Assembly: GCA_024640445.1 (NCBI GenBank)
Contig: JAHEEZ010000081.1
Span: 1 to 13,620, forward strand
Length of the DNA: 13,620 nucleotides
From: Acidobacteriota bacterium
GTDB taxonomy: Bacteria; Acidobacteriota; Blastocatellia; Pyrinomonadales; Pyrinomonadaceae
Reading direction: 5' to 3'
The position numbers were made by a program, and so were the translations under genes. This document shows, one piece after another, positions 1 to 6,396 of this stretch; positions within the stretch are counted from its first letter, which is position 1; each line of letters starts with the position of its first letter. Under the pieces are notes generated by a model. That model was not told the DNA's origin. It ran no database searches and was given only the letters and a program-made list of their open reading frames with translations.

Positions 1-1
1 G

Positions 2-1162
2 CCGATGATGGTCCGGGCGCTTGAGGAGGCCAAAAAGGTGGACGACGGACCGGTCATTGTCCACGCGCTGACAAAGAAAGGCATGGGCTACCCGTCACCG
101 GAGGAAAACTACTACGCATGGCACGCGACCGGCCCGTTCGATCTGAAGACCGGTAAGGCTATCAAGTCCCCCAAGCCGGCGCTTCCGACATATACCCAGG
201 TTTTTGGCGACACACTTTGCGAGCTAATGGGGAATGATGAAAAGATCGTGGCGCTAACCGCTGCGATGCCGGACGGCACCGGTGTTGACATGGCTCTGGA
301 ACGATTTCCTGAACGATCGTTCGATGTCGGCATTGCCGAACAGCACGCGGTGACGTTCTGCGCGGGAATGGCGGTCGAGGGTTTGAAGCCGGTCGCCGCG
401 ATCTACTCGACCTTCCTCCAGCGCGGTTTTGACCAGGTGATCCACGATGTGTGCCTTCAGGACCTCAATGTCACGTTCGCGATGGATCGCGCGGGCATCG
501 CTGGCGCCGACGGTCCGACGCACCATGGCCTCCTAGACATCGCCTATCTGCGAAGCTATCCGAACATCGTGTTGATGGCGCCGAAGGACGAGGCCGAGCT
601 GCGGGATATGCTTCACACCGCGATCGAACATCCTCATCCCGCCGCGATACGGTATCCCCGAGGCGCGGGACCGGGAGCTGACATAACAAACGAACCGGAG
701 ATGTTGGAGATAGGCAGATCCGAGGTCCTTCGGGAAGGAGGAGACATCAACATCCTCGCCTATGGCTCAATGGTCTATCCAGCGCTTGAGGCTGCTGAGG
801 AGCTTGAGAAACAGGGCATCGAAGCCGGTGTCATAAACGCGCGGTTCGTTAAACCGCTGGATACGGAACTGATATTGGCTCTCGCTCAAAGTTCAAAAGT
901 GATCGTGACCGTTGAAGAATCGTATCTGGCCGGCGGCTTCGGATCGGCTGTAATGGAACTTCTCGAAGCGAATTCGATGCTCGATTCGGTGAGACTGGTT
1001 CGGATGGGAGTTCCAGACACGATAGTTACCCACGGGGACCCAAAACTACTTTGTGCCAAGTACGGACTGGATGCAGACGGCATCCTCAACAAGGTCATTG
1101 AAACCGTTGAGATGCTGGAGGAAAGGATGGCGGGTAAGAAACGCCGAAGAATGGTCAGTTAG
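2..1162 (+). CDS. dxs: 1-deoxy-D-xylulose-5-phosphate synthase, C-terminal part
   Basis: This gene encodes DXS, the thiamine-diphosphate enzyme that condenses pyruvate and glyceraldehyde 3-phosphate in the first step of the MEP isoprenoid pathway in the cytosol. The reading frame is open to the left edge, so the 5' end lies outside; about 386 codons are visible against roughly 620 for the E. coli enzyme, so about the first 235 residues are missing. Visible landmarks are the KKGMGYPSPE and GPFD segment that precedes the pyrimidine-binding domain, the AEQHAV motif with its catalytic glutamate at about visible residue 112, the DRAGIAGADGPTHHG signature, an RYPRG segment, and a complete transketolase C-terminal domain with TVEESYLAGGFGSAV. 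The tail is basic (KKRRR). The next gene starts 51 bp downstream on the same strand, so cotranscription is possible. The gap has only a small 5-bp hairpin (1179-1191) with no T-run. The family assignment is very secure. Confidence 0.97.
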   Translation, partial: PMMVRALEEAKKVDDGPVIVHALTKKGMGYPSPEENYYAWHATGPFDLKTGKAIKSPKPALPTYTQVFGDTLCELMGNDEKIVALTAAMPDGTGVDMALERFPERSFDVGIAEQHAVTFCAGMAVEGLKPVAAIYSTFLQRGFDQVIHDVCLQDLNVTFAMDRAGIAGADGPTHHGLLDIAYLRSYPNIVLMAPKDEAELRDMLHTAIEHPHPAAIRYPRGAGPGADITNEPEMLEIGRSEVLREGGDINILAYGSMVYPALEAAEELEKQGIEAGVINARFVKPLDTELILALAQSSKVIVTVEESYLAGGFGSAVMELLEANSMLDSVRLVRMGVPDTIVTHGDPKLLCAKYGLDADGILNKVIETVEMLEERMAGKKRRRMVS

Positions 1163-1213
1163 GAGATCAAATAACCGGACGCTGGGAGCGTTCGCGGAAT
1201 ACATAATTACTCA

Positions 1214-2029
1214 ATGGCAAACGAAACACAGAAAACGAAACTGGAAAAGAAGGGGAGCTTTGCTCCGCTCATTTTTATCGCGGTGATCTTCGTCGCCACG
1301 ATCGCCGGTGTGTACGTGATCACACAATCGGGCTCCAAGTCCGAAGACGAGACAACCGCGTCAAACAGCACTGCCGGCAACACTGTACCAAAGGAGCTTG
1401 AGCCGCTGCCAAACTACGGAACTGCGCCGCCGGGAGCACCTTCCCCGCATTTCAAGGGCAGTGAGGGAGCGCCGGTGATCGTTGAGGAGTTCGCGGATTT
1501 CCAATGCCCGACCTGCGCGCTTGTTTATCCCCGCATGAACGAGGTATACAGCCAGTTCGGCAGCAAGATCAAATTCGTTTACCGCAACTATCCTTTGACC
1601 AACCTTCACAGGAACTCCTATGACGCCGCGGTTGCCGCCGAGGCGGCCGGAATGCAGGGCAAGTTCTGGGACATGCAAAATCTTCTCTTCTCGAACCAGT
1701 CTCAGTGGTCGAATTCCTCTGAGGTCAGAAGGTTGTTCGAAGGCTACGCTGAAAAGATCGGACTGGACATAGAGAAGTACAAGAACGACGTCCTTGGCTT
1801 CGCAGCAAAAGGGCGCGTGGACGAGGATATGCGTCGGGCCAGAGCCTTGAACCTGACCGGAACGCCAACGATCCTTGTTAACGGCAAAGTCGTCAATTCG
1901 TTCGAGGTTGCCGAGATCTCCCGCGTCATTCAGTCTGAGCTTGACCGGTTTACCCCCAAGAAGGAAGAGTCCGAAAAGGCTCCGGATAGCAAGGAAGCCG
2001 TTCCGGCGGAAAACCCCGAGAAGAAGTGA
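1214..2029 (+). CDS. Membrane-anchored DsbA-like thiol:disulfide oxidoreductase
   Basis: A 271-residue thioredoxin-fold protein of the DsbA/Thioredoxin_4 type, expected to oxidise or shuffle cysteine pairs in proteins outside the cytoplasm. A short basic N-terminus is followed by one hydrophobic segment (about residues 19-37), which fits a signal anchor with the rest outside. After a low-complexity Ser/Thr/Pro linker (about 40-80), the thioredoxin domain carries the redox motif C98-P-T-C101 in a FADFQCPTC context, a helical insertion (about 135-200), and the cis-proline loop T215-G-T-P218. The tail after about residue 248 is charged (Lys/Glu/Pro) and probably disordered. The stop codon overlaps the GTG start of the VKOR gene, which implies translational coupling and supports VKOR as its redox partner. 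I see no strong Shine-Dalgarno sequence before ATG 1214. Whether it acts as an oxidase or an isomerase cannot be told from sequence. Confidence 0.9.
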   Translation: MANETQKTKLEKKGSFAPLIFIAVIFVATIAGVYVITQSGSKSEDETTASNSTAGNTVPKELEPLPNYGTAPPGAPSPHFKGSEGAPVIVEEFADFQCPTCALVYPRMNEVYSQFGSKIKFVYRNYPLTNLHRNSYDAAVAAEAAGMQGKFWDMQNLLFSNQSQWSNSSEVRRLFEGYAEKIGLDIEKYKNDVLGFAAKGRVDEDMRRARALNLTGTPTILVNGKVVNSFEVAEISRVIQSELDRFTPKKEESEKAPDSKEAVPAENPEKK

Positions 2030-2481
2030 CGGAAACTCTGATCGAAGAAAGCGGGCCGAAAGGCCCGCCAATACTGTTTTACTATGCAGCGGTGATCTTC
2101 GCCGTCGCGGGGCTTGCCGATTCAGCTTATCTGACCGCCAAGCATTTCTCGGGAGGCGAAGTTCCCTGCAGCATAATCACAGGCTGCGAAACCGTACTTA
2201 CAAGTGCCTACGCGCAGATCTTCGGAATACCCACGGCGGCTTTTGGCGCTGCCGCATATTTTGCGGCCTTTAGCCTGGCGGTCTTTTCGATCTACGGAAA
2301 CACAAGGCTCTGGAATGTCTTCGGGCTTCTTACGGTCTTGATGGCGGCGTTCACGGTCTGGCTGGTTTACCTGCAGGCCTGGGTGATCGGCGCATTCTGC
2401 CAGTTCTGCCTAATCTCGGCAGCCACTACGACACTGCTCCTACTCACATACCTGGCTTCCAGGCTTTTTTCAAAAAAATAA
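2026..2481 (+). CDS. VKOR-family membrane protein, likely DsbA-reoxidising (DsbB analogue)
   Basis: A 151-residue polytopic membrane protein of the vitamin K epoxide reductase family. Bacterial VKORs replace DsbB: they pass electrons from a DsbA-like partner to quinone. Four or five hydrophobic segments are visible (about residues 17-36, 68-88, 95-117 and 120-146). The four expected cysteines are present: the loop pair C48 and C54, followed by a short stretch ending in FGIP as is typical of the family, and the quinone-proximal C125-Q-F-C128. The start is GTG at 2026, overlapping the TGA of the upstream gene (GTGA), so translation is probably coupled to it. The DsbA-like domain is a separate neighbour here, whereas in several bacteria it is fused to VKOR. 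The 110 bp after the stop hold a weak 6-bp hairpin (2491-2509) without a T-run. Confidence 0.92.
   Translation: MTETLIEESGPKGPPILFYYAAVIFAVAGLADSAYLTAKHFSGGEVPCSIITGCETVLTSAYAQIFGIPTAAFGAAAYFAAFSLAVFSIYGNTRLWNVFGLLTVLMAAFTVWLVYLQAWVIGAFCQFCLISAATTTLLLLTYLASRLFSKK
2051..2068 (+). other. Perfect 7-bp hairpin with GAAA tetraloop at the start of the VKOR gene
   Basis: GCGGGCC (2051-2057), loop GAAA (2058-2061), GGCCCGC (2062-2068). The loop is a GNRA tetraloop and the stem is all G-C. It lies 25 nt after the GTG start and 22 nt after the upstream stop codon. It may influence ribosome passage or mRNA ends between the two genes, or may just reflect the codons for S-G-P-K-G-P. No T-run follows, so it is not a standard terminator. 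Confidence 0.35.
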
Positions 2482-2591
2482 ATCTTTTCTGAATCCGATA
2501 CGGGGATTCCTCCGAAACCGTTCTTACAAGGCGCGGGAAACATTCTGCGCGCCAACATTAAAAAAAAGAACGAGCAAAGGGAGGACCTAAA

Positions 2592-3524
2592 ATGAAAAAA
2601 TTTATCTTTTTTATCGCCGCTATCCTGGCAGTGACGCCGGTAGCCGCAATTGCACAGAACAGCAAAGATCAAAACCCGAACTACAAGAAGGCTTCTTACT
2701 CCGAGATGGACATTGTTGACACCGCCGTTTCGGCGAAGGTGTTCAACACTCTCGTCGCCGCCGTTAAGGCTGCAGGCCTGGTCGACACTCTGAAGAGCGA
2801 CGGCCCCTTCACGGTATTCGCACCAACAGATGAGGCGTTTGCGAAGTTGCCGAAGGGGACGGTGGAAAGCCTGCTCAAGCCGGAGAATAAGAACAAATTG
2901 ATCAGCATTCTTACCTATCATGTCGTTCCCGGTAAAGTGATGGCTTCTGACGTTGTCAAGCTTAAGAAGGCAAAGACTGCTGAAGGTTCTTACGTCAAGA
3001 TCAAGGTGATGGACGGCAAAGTGATGGTCGGCAACGCGAACGTTGTTAAGACCGATATCGGAACAAGCAACGGGGTGATCCACGTCATCGATACGGTCCT
3101 CCTGCCCCCGATGGAAAAGGACATCGTTGACACCGCGGTCTCGGCGAATATCTTCAACACGCTCGTAGCCGCGGTCAAGGCCGCCGGTTTGGCGGATACG
3201 CTGAAAGGCGAAGGTCCCTTCACGGTGCTTGCACCGACAGATGAGGCGTTTGCGAAGCTCCCCAAGGGCACGGTTGAGAATCTGCTGAAGCCTGAGAACA
3301 AGGCGATGCTTGTGAAGATTCTCAAGTACCACGTGATCTCCGGAAATGTGAAGGCGGCGGATGTCGTCAAGCTCAAGAGTGCGAAGACAGTCGAAGGACA
3401 GTCGGTGAAGATCAAGGTCAACGGTGGCGCGGTGATGATCGACAAAGCCAACGTCGTCAAGACCGATATCGTTGCCAGCAACGGCGTCATTCACGTCATT
3501 GACTCGGTGCTCATGCCCAGGTAG
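2592..3524 (+). CDS. Secreted protein with two FAS1 (fasciclin) domains
   Basis: A 310-residue exported protein made almost wholly of two FAS1 domains, a fold used for adhesion and ligand binding at cell surfaces. A classical signal peptide covers residues 1-21 (MKKF start, hydrophobic core, AIAQ end). Domain 1 is about residues 39-172 and domain 2 about 176-309. Each has the H1-type motif (PFTVFAPTDEAFAKLP or PFTVLAPTDEAFAKLP), the H2-type YHV motif (YHVVPG or YHVISG) and the closing NGVIHVID segment. By hand count the two copies are about three-quarters identical. A good ribosome site (GGGAGG, 2579-2584) precedes ATG 2592. The 110-bp leader has a 6-bp GC hairpin (2530-2535 with 2548-2553) followed by an A-run. 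There is no membrane anchor, lipobox or sortase signal, so it is probably released or held by interaction. A sigma/anti-sigma pair follows downstream. The substrate or ligand is unknown. Confidence 0.93.
   Translation: MKKFIFFIAAILAVTPVAAIAQNSKDQNPNYKKASYSEMDIVDTAVSAKVFNTLVAAVKAAGLVDTLKSDGPFTVFAPTDEAFAKLPKGTVESLLKPENKNKLISILTYHVVPGKVMASDVVKLKKAKTAEGSYVKIKVMDGKVMVGNANVVKTDIGTSNGVIHVIDTVLLPPMEKDIVDTAVSANIFNTLVAAVKAAGLADTLKGEGPFTVLAPTDEAFAKLPKGTVENLLKPENKAMLVKILKYHVISGNVKAADVVKLKSAKTVEGQSVKIKVNGGAVMIDKANVVKTDIVASNGVIHVIDSVLMPR
2709..3518 (+). repeat. Internal tandem duplication: two FAS1 units with a 411-nt period
   Basis: Unit 1 (2709-3107) and unit 2 (3120-3518) start with the same residues (DIVDTAVSA) exactly 137 codons apart. 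The best conserved DNA stretch is a 21-nt exact match at 2826-2846 and 3237-3257, inside the TDEAFAK codons. Most differences elsewhere are at third positions or conservative, so the copies look like an older, maintained duplication. Confidence 0.9.
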
Positions 3525-3548
3525 TCGGGGCGATCCGGTCGGTAAACA

Positions 3549-3592
3549 CGATCCCGTGCGCCTCAGCCAATAATTTGAGGCGCACGGGATCG
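3549..3592 (+). terminator. Strong 17-bp hairpin after the FAS1 gene, likely transcription terminator
   Basis: A perfect 17-bp inverted repeat (3549-3565 with 3576-3592, arm CGATCCCGTGCGCCTCA) with a 10-nt loop starts 24 bp after the FAS1 stop codon. It is not followed by a good T-run (GCAGTTTG), so it may need a factor or may serve as a 3' end stabiliser. It separates the FAS1 gene from the sigma factor gene. Confidence 0.6.
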
Positions 3593-3752
3593 GCAGTTTG
3601 AACCCAGTACGGAGAAAGTACGCAAGTTACGGTTTGAGGTGATGAGAGCATTACAGTACGGCGCTTCTGATTTCCATCATTCTTCAACTTGGTTTAATAT
3701 TGGGCGTGCAGTCCTATATAAAAACCAGGTGGGGGGGAAAGAAGAGTCACAC
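3593..3752 (+). promoter_or_regulatory. Leader region of the sigma/anti-sigma operon
   Basis: This 160-bp stretch has no convincing gene. It holds a TATATA element (3715-3720), which as a -10 box would start transcription near 3727 and leave a short leader before GTG 3753; no good -35 partner is seen at 16-18 bp. Further upstream the motif AGTACG or AGTTACG recurs: CAGTACGG at 3605-3612 and 3654-3661, AAGTACGC at 3616-3623, and AAGTTACGG at 3624-3632. These could be operator or sigma-recognition elements, but this is inferred from repetition alone. Confidence 0.3.
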
Positions 3753-4313
3753 GTGAGTCAAACGATCTTAGAACGTATAGCTTCAGGAGACAATGCGGCC
3801 GTCAAAGAATGCCTCGATAAATACGCGGGGCTGGTCTGGTCGTTGGCGAGAAAGATGCTTCCTGACAAGAACGAGGCCGAAGACGCTGTCCAGGAGATCT
3901 TCATCGAGATCTGGAAGAACGCGGAGCGGTTCGATCAGGGGCAATCGTCGGAAACGACATTCGTCGCGATGATCGCAAGGCGGAGGCTGATTGACAGGCT
4001 TCGAAAAGTTACAAGGCAGCCGAACATAGACTCCTTCGAGGACATGGTCTATGAGCCTGTGAAAGCAGAAGGTGTCGGCATGCAAATGAGCGTTGAGGCG
4101 CGTCAGGCAGCGGAAGCGATAAATACGTTGAGGCCCGAACAAAGACAGATTTTGGAGCTTTCGATAGTTCAGGGTTATTCACATCAGGAAATCTCGGATT
4201 CGCTGAAGATGCCTTTGGGAACGGTAAAAACTCACGCGCGTCGGGGAATCTTGCAGGTAAGAGAATTGTTGAATGAGAGCGGTACGAATGGCGGTAGGGA
4301 GGTGTCGGCATGA
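3753..4313 (+). CDS. ECF-family RNA polymerase sigma factor, SigK-like
   Basis: A 186-residue group 4 (ECF) sigma factor that would direct RNA polymerase to a special set of promoters. Region 2 (about residues 24-92) carries EAEDAVQEIFIEIWKNAERFD and then MIARRRLIDRLRK, which binds core polymerase and the -10 element. Region 4 (about 113-172) starts LRPEQRQILELS and has the helix-turn-helix QEISDSLKMPLGTVKTHARR for the -35 element. The frame is open from GTG 3639, but the first 38 codons of that form do not look like a sigma factor and would lie upstream of the likely TATATA box, so I prefer GTG 3753; a G-run at 3731-3737 is the only nearby ribosome-site candidate. The shape and the partner resemble the SigK group. 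There is only one cysteine (C20), so the disulfide described for M. tuberculosis SigK is not conserved. It overlaps the anti-sigma gene by ATGA. Confidence 0.9.
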   Translation: MSQTILERIASGDNAAVKECLDKYAGLVWSLARKMLPDKNEAEDAVQEIFIEIWKNAERFDQGQSSETTFVAMIARRRLIDRLRKVTRQPNIDSFEDMVYEPVKAEGVGMQMSVEARQAAEAINTLRPEQRQILELSIVQGYSHQEISDSLKMPLGTVKTHARRGILQVRELLNESGTNGGREVSA

Positions 4314-5149
4314 GTCTGGAGAAAGAAAAAGAAAAGATGCTTGAACTCCTTACGGACCGCGCATCCATCGGCCTGGGAGAGGCGGAGAGAAGGGAACTTT
4401 CGGAACTGGAAATCATGTTCCCCGAGCTCGCGGATGATGAGTCATTTGAAATTGCGGCAGCGGCATTCAGCCTCGCTTCCGTCACTTCAGATGAGCAGAT
4501 CCCCGCAGGTCTCTTAGCCAAACTGGAAGCAGACGCGGAAGGATTCTGGAAGCAAACGGCAGAAGACACGGAGCCTGTGTCGGCTCCCGCCTATAAGGTC
4601 GAATACGATAAGCCGCAGTTTTCGCTTTCACAGTGGCTTGGGTGGGGTGTTGCGGCGGTCGCGTGCGCCGCACTGGTCTTCAATATTTGGGTTACAAGAA
4701 TTTCCGCACCGGAACAGATGGCTCAGGATAACCCGCCCGAAAGGGTTACTCCGGAAGAACCGTCCGTCCGGGAACAGTTCGCACAGTTCGTAGCTTCGGC
4801 AAAGGATGCGGTTAAGACCAGGTGGTCCTCTCCTGCGGAAGACGGTTCGGTTTCGGGAGAGGTGGTTTGGAGCGACTCCGAACAGAAAGGCTATATGACG
4901 TTTAAGGGACTCGACGTAAACGATGCTTCGAAGGAGACCTACCAGCTTTGGATTTTCGACGAGACCCAGGACGAAAAGACCCCGATCGATGGCGGTGTTT
5001 TTGACGTGGGCGAAAATGGAGAGGTCGTGATCCCGATCGATGCAAAGCTCAAAGTAAGCGATCCGAAGATGTTCGCGATCACTGTCGAAAAGCCGGGCGG
5101 GGTAGTGGTGTCCAAGCGAGAAAAAATAGTTGCGATTGCGAAGGCGTAG
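4310..5149 (+). CDS. Membrane-bound anti-sigma factor with RskA-type C-terminal domain
   Basis: A 279-residue single-pass membrane protein expected to hold the upstream sigma factor inactive until an envelope signal releases it. The N-terminal part (about 1-105) is acidic and helical, with the EAERRELSELE segment typical of anti-sigma N-domains; it lacks the HxxxCxxC zinc motif. A membrane segment follows (about 109-128, WLGWGVAAVACAALVFNIWV). The outer domain (about 180-279) has the RskA/anti-sigma-K C-terminal features: GEVVWSDSEQKGYMTFKGL, ETYQLWIFDE, a GGVFDVGENGEVVIPID stretch, and FAITVEKPGG. The ATG lies in an ATGA overlap with the sigma stop, with GGGAGG (4297-4302) just upstream, so the pair is translated in a coupled way. 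RskA proteins are cleaved in steps by membrane proteases; no protease gene lies in this window. Confidence 0.88.
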   Translation: MSLEKEKEKMLELLTDRASIGLGEAERRELSELEIMFPELADDESFEIAAAAFSLASVTSDEQIPAGLLAKLEADAEGFWKQTAEDTEPVSAPAYKVEYDKPQFSLSQWLGWGVAAVACAALVFNIWVTRISAPEQMAQDNPPERVTPEEPSVREQFAQFVASAKDAVKTRWSSPAEDGSVSGEVVWSDSEQKGYMTFKGLDVNDASKETYQLWIFDETQDEKTPIDGGVFDVGENGEVVIPIDAKLKVSDPKMFAITVEKPGGVVVSKREKIVAIAKA

Positions 5150-5178
5150 ACCCCTGTCGACCTGTCGCTGCTCCTCAG

Positions 5179-5207
5179 AGGCTGCCTCACAAGGCGGCCT
5201 TTTTTTT
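5179..5207 (+). terminator. Rho-independent terminator of the sigma/anti-sigma operon
   Basis: An 8-bp stem, AGGCTGCC (5179-5186) with GGCGGCCT (5193-5200), including one G-U pair, has a 6-nt loop and runs straight into eight T residues (5200-5207). It lies 30 bp after the anti-sigma stop codon and isolates this operon from perR. Confidence 0.88.
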
Positions 5208-5299
5208 GTGCGCTGATAGATGAATTTTAATGGGTCGTAGAGACCAGAAACCCCCGAGCCCGGACATCCATTGATACAGCGCTTTTGACGTTTCTATGT

Positions 5300-5328
5300 T
5301 TGACATGATTTAGAATTAGAATTATTCT
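5300..5328 (+). promoter_or_regulatory. Sigma-70-type promoter of the perR operon
   Basis: A perfect -35 box TTGACA (5300-5305), a 17-bp spacer, and a -10 box TATTCT (5323-5328, four of six to consensus). The predicted start is near 5335, so the leader is short, about 10 nt to ATG 5346 or 25 nt to ATG 5361. The PerR/Fur operator covers most of the spacer and the -10 box. The stretch 5208-5299 upstream shows nothing else that I recognise. Confidence 0.7.
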
Positions 5329-5329
5329 A
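5311..5329 (+). promoter_or_regulatory. Fur/PerR box (6-6-1-6), operator of the perR operon
   Basis: TAGAAT TAGAAT T ATTCTA matches the 6-6-1-6 layout of the classical Fur box (GATAAT GATAAT C ATTATC). Read the other way, TTAGAAT-T-ATTCTAA (5316-5330) is a perfect 7-1-7 inverted repeat that differs from the B. subtilis PerR box TTATAATNATTATAA by one symmetric substitution. It overlaps the -10 box, so bound PerR should block polymerase. This implies autoregulation and control of the downstream peroxiredoxin. Confidence 0.82.
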
Positions 5330-5345
5330 AAATGAAGTTTTCGAT

Positions 5346-5747
5346 ATGGAACGCAGTAATATGAACATTGAAGAACTTGGACTTACAAAACAGCGGACGG
5401 TGGTCTTGACGGTAATACGTGACTCTAAAGAGCATCTGACAGCGAACGAGGTTTTCGAGCGATCGAAACAGATGCTTCCGAAGATCTCCTTTGCTACCGT
5501 TTACAACTCGCTTCGCTTTTTGAAGGAAGAGGGGCATATCGCCGAAGTAAGCTTTGGCAATGCGGCGAGCCGTTTTGACCGGATGACTGAAAGGCACGAT
5601 CACGCCATTTGCACATTGTGCGGAAAACTGGTCGACCTTCATCTCGACATCCCGGAAGGGATGGCAAAACGGGCTGCTGCCCTGTCAAAGTTTCGCCCGG
5701 AATCGCTTGAGATCACACTGCGCGGACTGTGCCCTGAATGCAAATAG
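5346..5747 (+). CDS. perR: Peroxide-sensing Fur-family repressor PerR
   Basis: A 133-residue Fur-family regulator. PerR senses H2O2 by iron-catalysed oxidation of histidine ligands and then leaves its operators. The winged helix (about 12-80) includes the recognition segment ISFATVYNSLRFL. From memory of B. subtilis PerR, all five regulatory metal ligands align: H37, D85, H91, H93 and D104 correspond to H30, D78, H84, H86 and D97 here. The structural zinc cysteines are C89-x2-C92 and C129-x2-C132. The aspartate D97, where Fur proteins usually have glutamate, favours PerR over Fur. Start ATG 5346 is followed in frame by ATG 5361; neither has a strong ribosome site, so the start is uncertain by five codons. 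A Fur/PerR box sits just upstream, and the peroxiredoxin gene follows after 45 bp, which fits a peroxide-responsive operon. Confidence 0.92.
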   Translation: MERSNMNIEELGLTKQRTVVLTVIRDSKEHLTANEVFERSKQMLPKISFATVYNSLRFLKEEGHIAEVSFGNAASRFDRMTERHDHAICTLCGKLVDLHLDIPEGMAKRAAALSKFRPESLEITLRGLCPECK

Positions 5748-5792
5748 TTCCAAGAACCCTTTTACAGATACGAAATAAGGAGAATCAGATCA

Positions 5793-6365
5793 ATGACAGC
5801 ACCAGCGACAGCTACGGAGAACGCCGTTACATTTGCAAAGGTAGGCCAGCCGGCACCGGATTTTGACCTTCCTTCAACCAAGAACATTGAAACCCTGAAA
5901 GAGAATGTCAGGCTTTCCGATTACACGGGCAAATGGCTGATCCTCATGTTCTATCCGCTCGACTTCACGGCTTTGTGTCCGACCGAGATCACCGCCTTTT
6001 CAGATAGGATAGACGAGATCAATGGGCTGGGAGCCGAGGTTCTAGGCATCTCGACCGACTCCGTGCATTCGCACCGCGCCTGGATCAAGACTTCGCGCGA
6101 CCAGAACGGCATCGAGGGCCTCAACTATCCTCTCGCCTCTGACGTAGCCGGCCGGCTTTCGGCAAAGTACAACATCCTTATCGAGGAGGCCAACATCGCG
6201 CTTCGCGGACTGTATATCATCAATCCGGAAGGCATCCTCCAATACTCAGTCGTTCACGCGATAAACATCGGGCGTTCGGTTGATGAAACGCTCCGCGTGC
6301 TCCAGGCGCTCCAAACCGGCGGCTTTTGCCGTGCTGACTGGACACCCGGCGACGAAAACCTTTAA
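5793..6365 (+). CDS. 2-Cys peroxiredoxin (AhpC/Prx1 type)
   Basis: A 190-residue cytosolic peroxidase that reduces H2O2 and organic hydroperoxides. The peroxidatic cysteine is C62 in FYPLDFTALCPTEI (P55, T59 and C62 form the PxxxT/SxxC active site) and the partner arginine is R138 in ALRGLYIINPEG. The resolving cysteine is C179 in GGFCRADWTPGD, so it is a typical dimeric 2-Cys enzyme. The protein ends five residues after that motif (GDENL) and lacks a YF tail, so it should resist overoxidation. AAGGAG (5777-5782) gives a good ribosome site. It follows perR by 45 bp with no terminator or own box between, so the upstream PerR-controlled promoter probably drives it. No ahpF gene is visible; a thioredoxin-like protein lies downstream and could serve as electron donor, which is inference. 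Confidence 0.95.
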   Translation: MTAPATATENAVTFAKVGQPAPDFDLPSTKNIETLKENVRLSDYTGKWLILMFYPLDFTALCPTEITAFSDRIDEINGLGAEVLGISTDSVHSHRAWIKTSRDQNGIEGLNYPLASDVAGRLSAKYNILIEEANIALRGLYIINPEGILQYSVVHAINIGRSVDETLRVLQALQTGGFCRADWTPGDENL

Positions 6366-6396
6366 GAATTGGTGGTCAGCATTAGGCGAGCCAGAT

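Noticed and set aside
1361..2071. A 236-codon open frame on the minus strand
   Set aside because: It runs opposite the DsbA-like gene, which has clear motifs; there is no ribosome site or domain in the minus frame.
2367..3494. A 375-codon open frame on the minus strand opposite the FAS1 gene
   Set aside because: It is a mirror of the FAS1 codons: its internal repeats simply reflect the FAS1 duplication, the composition (many His, Arg, Asp) is not protein-like, and the + strand has a signal peptide, ribosome site and recognised domains.
3639..3752. A 38-codon N-terminal extension of the sigma factor from GTG 3639
   Set aside because: The extra residues do not resemble a sigma N-terminus, and the frame there crosses a likely TATATA promoter element.
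5151..5346. Cotranscription of perR with the sigma/anti-sigma genes
   Set aside because: A clear rho-independent terminator (5179-5207) and a separate strong promoter (5300-5328) lie between them.
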